From contig JAMPIT010000894.1 in the NCBI GenBank assembly GCA_026261815.1, positions 54,313,147-54,377,146 of the forward strand: a stretch of DNA of 64,000 nt, in the 5' to 3' direction. Shown in pieces: positions 57,258 through 64,000 of this stretch (positions are counted from its first letter, which is position 1; the number at the start of each line of letters is the position of its first letter). The notes under the pieces are model-generated. The model did no database searches. It was not told where the DNA came from and saw nothing but the letters and a program-made list of their open reading frames with translations. The DNA comes from Monarcha castaneiventris obscurior. Its lineage: Eukaryota; Chordata; Aves; Passeriformes; Monarchidae. Made by a program: the position numbers and the translations under genes.

Positions 57258-60200
57258 TCCTTTCTTCCCTGCTGGTGCCCACCAGATCTGACTCACCTAA
57301 TAGATAGGTGATGTGAGAGTTTTCTTTTGCAGATGCATCGCTGCTCTGAAGTGCCCTGTGTAGACATATTTCACACGAAGATGGCCCCTCTGGGCCACCT
57401 CCCTGCTGGCCAGTGACAGCAGTCATCTCCACACTCTGCCTTCAGTCCCATTTTTAGTTCCCACCTGACAGTCCTTTAGAGTGGAGCTTGCTGCTCCTCA
57501 GATTCCAGGCACCCCTTTCAACAGCAACTACTCTGCCTTAATTACAGAGAAATCAATTACAGCTGATCTGCAACACAGGTTCTTCCTGCTCATTTTGTCC
57601 CATGTCCTCAGTCTGGAAACATATCAGTGTTTATTGCTTTTAGTGAACAAGTCACTAAAGACCCCAATTTACCGTGCACCAGGTTCATATTCACTGCTGG
57701 TCAGCTGAGCCTCATCCTCTCATTTAAGTTTTGGAACTGAGACATTTTTGGTGCTGCACCACAGGTTCTCCTCAGGCTCCAGGTCACACACGGTGGCTGC
57801 AGGAAGCCAGAGCAGGGTTAGGATTTCATGTCATGTGTGAATAAAGGCACCCCTGTGTCCTGTTCAGAGCTGCAGGACAGAGGGGGTCTCTCCTGCTCAC
57901 ACTCAGCACACTCCCTGTGTGAGCACAGCTGCACATCAGAAGTTTCTCAGATCATACCATTTATGACTTTTATAAAGAGAATGAATGCAGAGCAGAAATA
58001 GAACTGCTGAACAGAGAGCACAAAAAAATCACTGCTTTTCCCTATCTTTGCCTAAATTACACTGTGCTTGAAGGTAGCAACACTGGCAGAGCTACTATTG
58101 CCCTATTAGTGTTCTGCACCCTCCTATCCAACACTCAAATACCACCTCACACCTCCCAAATTAACTCTGTACTGACAGGTATCATTGACAAATTAATATG
58201 ACTTCAAGTCATTCATCAACAGTCCCACAAACTCTGTTTTAACTAACGAGCCATTCTTATCAGTTAGGTAATGTTCACTGTCCTTATGTTCAAACATCTC
58301 AACAGAAGCATATTTCAAAAGTAATTAATATTCAAGTAGTTCAAAGCCTTCATATTTGCATATTAATCTAAGTCATATGGAAAGGTGTTTGAAGGCTAGG
58401 AGTGCTCTCACCTTGTTGAAAAATAGAAGTGTTAGAATTATTAGATTTTCAACACTTTTTGGGCAATAGTTCCAAGATCACAGAACCTCTTTTTTTTTTT
58501 TTTTTTTCTGAAAACTCTAGATCCTTCACTGAGAAACTGGACTTTAAACAGTTTGATTCTACAACTGGTGCAGTCCTATGAACCAGATTGAGGGTGTACT
58601 ACCTACAGTGTTGCATAGCAAAGAAATAGTCTAAAATGATTGAGTTTTCAAAGCAAAATTCTAAATACATTCAGGGTTAAAGCCCAATATTAATTTTTCT
58701 GCTTGTGTGACTGTAGCAGAGACATTTCCTAGCAGAACTGGGGCGTAAATGATGGGATGAGACTACCCTGATCACCTTGAAGTCCTCAACTATGTAGTAT
58801 TTGTTAAATTAAAATAGAAAATCAACACCCATTCTATCCATACACACGCACACAGCAGCTGAAATACACTCATAGCCTGTAATGTATATGTTAGTATAAA
58901 GGAGAGAAAACCCCTTCAGACCTCTCACAGAAATAAAGAGCAAATATATTTGACCTATGTTAGACTATAGGTCTCACACTGTCAGGGAGCCACAGTGAAG
59001 CAGTTGAACTAAGCCCAGCAAGTGAACTCTACTCCATAAAACAGAAGAGCACGGAAAAATAAAGATTCCAACAGCCTCTGCCAGTGTAAACAAGGATGAG
59101 AGGGTGGGAGAGAAGAGAATTCCTTACTCCCCTCAAATCTGGCCACTGCACGCCAGATGGCATTGCCAAGCATGGGTGGAAAACACAAACAGGATCATTA
59201 AGATTTCCTACAGGAATTACAGTATGGCATGTTCAGACTCCCATCTTCAGCTCCTAGCAAAGAAAAACAAATAAACAAAAAACCCCAAAATTGTAATGGA
59301 AAAAAAAAAAGAATGCATGACAGAGAGACAGGGGAAAAAAATTCTTCTTCAGTCCTTCAGGTAATTAGTGGCGATCCTCAACTAAGATAATTGATTAAAA
59401 CCAAAACTTTAACAACTCTTCCTAATCCATTTAAAACATGCAAGAACATCCTAGCCAGTCATATAACTCCTTCCTTGAATTTGTCAAGATCCATTTTCAT
59501 ATCCTGTGCTCTTTAGGCTTTTACTCTGCTTCAAAGTTAATTTCATAACTTCCATTGTCCCATTTACAAATTCAGTAGCAGAGCTGAAGTAGCCATAAAA
59601 ACATTGCATAGGGCATAGAATCCCAGCTCTGTCACCCTTAATAATGGCTTAGTTTAAGAACATTCAATAGCACAGAATAGTGGAAATCAGTAAACTATAT
59701 TATCACTGTTTTTCACATTAACAGGAGGCATTTCATTACTATCAAAATTTCACACATGGCTTCCCAGCACAAGGTGACAGGACAAAAAATGTTATCTGGA
59801 AAAATGCTCTAAAAAGGGACCTCAGAAAGCACAAAATGTTACATAGGAAATATATTGTAAGAGTTAAACAAAACTCCCCCCCTCCTCCTCAAGAACCTCA
59901 CTGGTTGCCTTTTTCAGACCTCAGTTCAACCCAAACAACCCCAAACTTTCCCATCATGTCCTCTCTGCCAGGCCAGCCAGACACATCTATCAGCCTCTTC
60001 CCCTGAAGAGATCAGTTTTATCTTAGTTTGTCATCCCCATTGTTTTATGCTAGTTTTATCCTCAGCTGTAATGTTGCTTCTCATTTCCTGTTCCCTAAAT
60101 AAAGAGAAAATTAGGTTTTCAGTGCACATCCCAAGTCCTATCTTCTTTCTTTCCTGCCAAAAATAACTCATTTCAGTGAGCTTGCTGGAATCATCACACT

Positions 60201-63200
60201 GCTCAGATTTAGCAAGGCTGTTTTTACAGCCTGTTTAAACAATATATTTGATGGTGTCCCATCTGCAGCTGATCTGAACCAAACCAGAAATACTCACACA
60301 ATCCTTGTTAGGCTACTGTCTCCACAGCTAGAAACATAAACTCTGTAATACACACAGCATTTCCTTCAAAGCACCTCCCTGCTCATTGCAAACACTTCAC
60401 AAATACCATCCTACTCAACTACAGTTAGACAACATTTGCAAAAGGCAAGGTTTGCCATGAAGGCAAGATGCAGTCTGCAAAGCCTTTGAAACAAATATCA
60501 AAGAACTAAGTTGAATTTTTGGTTCCACCACTGCTTTTCTGGTTAGTTAGAAGGTGTACTTCCTCACCTGCAAAGGAACAAATCAGAACATAGTTCAATG
60601 CCAGTGAGCAACATATTTCAGAACTGAACTGAGTAACATGGAAAACACATAGAAACCATCTCCAGAAGCATTAAACTCTTAAAAAACTCCACTTTGTATT
60701 CCATGTAAATATCAAGTGCCTTTTGTCAGGACCCTGCTAGTAACTCTTAACTCGGTATGTCAGCAATAAGACAATTTCAGGTTATTTTATGCAAATACTA
60801 TTGCAAAAGGTATTGGGGATTTCCTCCAGCAATCTCTGAGCTGATACCATCCATACCTTTCACCACTGCGTGTTACTCATGCAAGAGAAATCATAAATGT
60901 GCTACAGTCTTCTAATACCAATTCATTTCTTAGCAAGGGGTTAGCATGTTACAAAGATGGTTACAAGCCCACATTGTGTCGTGCACCTCATGCTTGGCAG
61001 AAATGTCTCACAACCCTGAAGTCAGTTTGTAAATGAGAGGTATCTGCTTACCCTGGGCTATTACATTGGAAGTTATTTCAGGTACTGGATGGTTTGGGGA
61101 GTTTTTAGTCTTTCAGAAAAACACAGTTAAAGGCTTTAGGCTCACAGCAGCTGTTAGTGCTTGTTTTTAAAGCACGGTCAAGGTTTTTGTTTCTCAGTTG
61201 ATTGTTCTTCCAATCTTACCTCAAATATTCTCCACAAAACCTGCTGCCTGCTAACTTTTGCTGCTGGCAGTGCCATCAATACACATCACTTGTACACGTC
61301 TCTCTCTCTTCCCCTCTGAGACTGGAATTACAAAAGCTCTTCCTGCATATGTAGCACAGCTCTGTGTCTTGCAGAGTTTTCTGAGCCTACACCTCCTTTT
61401 AGTTTCAATAACTTTCGATAACATCTGACCACATAAGCTTGCTGTTGGTAATGGTGGAAGCTAACACAGCCTTCCACACTCAGTGCAGGACACAAACATC
61501 CTTCTCTCTTCTGGCTGCTCCTTCTGCTGCAAACGCTCCAAGTCAGTTCTGCTTTTCAGTGCACAGGGCTTTGAGAAGGAAACCAAAAAACAACTGCCCC
61601 TGGAACATTGTAATGCACATTCTTTTTTTAGCCTACTTATATGAAGTGTCAGGATACTGTCAGGTGTTTTATCTCAATTTTGTTACCTGTGAGAAAATTC
61701 ATTGCAAGTATCTTTCCCTGACAGGTATATTTATAATCTTGGATTTCTGGAACAGCCCAGCTATAAACAATGAAACCATTGCATTCCAAAGTGCAGCTCC
61801 TATTCCTGCTCTGAGCCTGCTGAGAACCCTCCTGCAATTCTTTACTGTGTGGTTTGCAGAGGCCTGCACACAAATGGGACAGAATAATCTGCTCTTCCCC
61901 AGGACTGTATGGAGTCCTAAAGAGCCTGTATGCATCAGGGGAGGTGAAGGTTTCTCCCAGTTAAGTTTACATTTTGAAGACTAAAAGCTTCTTAAATATC
62001 CGATCACATATTTTCATATATTCTGTCCACTCTTTCCATTACTTGGGATTCATGCAGACTCTTCTGTCTTCACTCAGCCTTTCTCCTGGTTTCATTTTTA
62101 TCTGCAAATCCTTTACAACTTTTAATTTACCTTCCTTTTTATTCTAAGACCCATCAGCTTCTTCTCCAATACCTCCCAATTTACTGTAATTAATAATCTT
62201 TTATTTTCTCTTTCCTACATCTTCTTCAACCATGCAACTGAACGCATGCACCTACAACCTTTCACCTGTCAAGTGTGATGAACTCTAAATAAATATTTAA
62301 TATGTAATTTTGTATAAAATACATCACTTGTAACCTTAAATGATGTCTGTTCTAACAGATCTGATACAGCAAGGCGTGTCCCATTAAGAAGTTGGTCTGT
62401 TAGCAAGGCTTAGAGCTGCTGTATCAAGTAACAGCTCACATTTCCTGAAAGGCTCTTCCACAGCCTACAAACCTCTGTTTTGCTTAATTTGTTATGAATT
62501 ATTCCTGAATAAGCACCCCAAAGATCTGGGGATTTACAAAGAGAATTAACTTACATATTCTTCTACATTAACAGCTGAGCATTTCACCTTAATACCACTG
62601 CTTTTGGGCTTTAATTCTCCCCCATCTGCAAAATGGTAGAATAATACCAAATTTCTTCTTAGCAATACTGTGTAAAGCATGAAATTTATTTCCTGTACTA
62701 CTTGCCATGCAAGCCAATATAACAGACAATGCTCGGGACTCAGTAATATGTATTGTAGTTACCACATATATTATCACCTAAAAATTCATATACAGCAAAT
62801 GGAACAGACACTAATCTCAAACATGCCAGTAGAAAATCTTTGCAAACAATTGCTTGTGTTTTTCTGGTATTTTTCAGCTTCACGTTTATTCCACATCTGT
62901 TATAGCAGAAAGAGAAAGTGGAATCTGGCCCAAGGACTACTTCTAATAAAACCTTTGCTTTATTAGCACAAGCAATGTTATTCACAATACAACATATGTT
63001 CCTCTAATTACACTTTTGAACAAAAGTATTAATGACATTTTGATCATATGTCTACTTATCCTTCTCAGAGTGAGCCTGGGGTCTTTTTGAGACATTTGCA
63101 TTATATAATGGTGAGAAACTGTCATTAAAAGTTGGGGATTTCAGTATCTCATATTTGCAGTAAAACAGAAGCCAAATGAAGACCCATCCAACGATTTTGA

Positions 63201-64000
63201 GCAGTACTCAGCTACTCAAAAGCATTTTTATGAACATTCCAACATTATGTATGCTTTTGAAGAAACTATTTTCCAATGGTGCACCTTTATCAGGATATGA
63301 ACCAAATATGAAATTTAAATGTTCATTTCTGTCTGTCCTTGTAATGCCAATATAAATCCTTAAAGCATGGAGAAGTAAAATGGGATGGGAATTTGAAACA
63401 GAACATTTCATTGCTTCTGAGGCAGAAGTAAACTCTGTAATCTGGTCATTTTCAACAGTGTCTTTGCAAATTCTTTCATGACTGAAGGGAGGTATTGAAA
63501 AAGGAAATGTTCCCAATTATTTCTATGTTTCATCTAATAATTTCTAGTCAATTACATGGCATTCAAGAGTCAAACAACTACCATGATGTTCAATGGAAAC
63601 TGCACACATGGATCACAATATAAACTTGGATTAGTATTTTTCTAGCAATGAAAATAAATAGGCCATACTAAAAACAAGTATAAAGCCAAAATTCAGCATT
63701 TCCTTAAGCCATCTGAGATCTGGATCATCCTTGTTACCTACTTTTCTATTCCATCCTCTGAAGAATCAGAGGGAATACTGTTACCTCTCTTCTTTTGAGT
63801 GCTTTGTATTTAGTGTGAAAAGTACTGACTTTCAAGTCCTTAAAAGTGAGATCTATTTGTTTGTGGGTCAGGTAGACACAAATGCTTCTGGAATTAACAC
63901 ATGTGATAAAAGCTGCATCATGAAAGTTTTGCTTTTGTCTTACAAGTGCCACTGTTATGGTTAGAAGCACCTCATTGCCCTCTGTCTTTCAAGTGTGCTT
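57258..64000. other. Unannotated AT-rich DNA to window end
   Basis: I recognise no gene. It contains an 18-T run at 58490-58507, a POU-type octamer ATTTGCAT joined to ATTAAT at 58354-58367, and a 181-codon frame on + (61439-61984) with hydrophobic patches but no known domain. Confidence 0.4.

Noticed and set aside
57820..57860. Poly(A) signal AATAAA at 57839-57844 as the end of a gene
   Set aside because: No exon or open frame leads into it; the hexamer alone is common in AT-rich DNA.
61439..61984. 181-codon open frame on + with hydrophobic patches
   Set aside because: No recognisable family and no clear splice context; one such frame is not surprising in 64 kb.

Overview
The window looks like non-coding DNA from a bird nuclear genome. 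The main reason is the repeat content. There are six LINE fragments, five of them clearly CR1 (chicken repeat 1), and those whose 3' end is present end in ATTCTGTG, ATTCTATG or ATTCTAGG type octamers. There are also several solo-LTR-like segments of endogenous retroviruses. I see no L1 or Alu-like primate or rodent repeats. A neoavian, perhaps passerine, source fits, but the species is not readable from the sequence. I found no host protein-coding gene that I can support. The only convincing coding sequence is the relic ORF2 of a CR1 element, so the window is probably intergenic or one large intron.

Layout. 1-660: GC-rich segment ending in a good polyadenylation signal. 2832-4609: young-looking CR1 (+) with a 544-codon ORF holding the endonuclease and the start of the reverse transcriptase; an internal deletion has removed the catalytic core. 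4610-13747: AT-rich DNA with no recognised gene. 13748-15620: repeat cluster with a CR1 3' fragment (-) followed by two related LTR-like blocks (-). 17467-19035: two diverged copies of an unidentified repeat. 20420-21250: a small CpG-rich patch next to a 40-bp minisatellite. 24969-25355: solo LTR (+). 28230-28830: old CR1/L3-like LINE (-). 30072-30350: CR1 (+). 32661-33290: CR1 (-). 39890-40470: LTR-like segment (+). 42860-43240: CR1 (+). 51795-52415: CR1 (-). 55711-55870: GT-rich, almost C-free tract. 57131-57257: 69-bp tandem duplication. The rest is AT-rich sequence with homopolymers, short duplications, a few hairpins and possible conserved or exonic islands.

There are no operons or pathways to describe. 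What works together here is the mobile-element biology: CR1 ORF2 copies by target-primed reverse transcription and usually leaves 5'-truncated copies, and LTRs carry their own promoter and poly(A) signals. The observations most worth checking are the CR1 with a fused RT remnant, the minisatellite beside the CpG patch, the tandem LTR pair, the 62-bp paired repeat, and two candidate functional islands (a splice-bounded segment near 36.4 kb and a homeodomain-site-rich stretch near 38.1 kb). I did not find a convincing new biological system.
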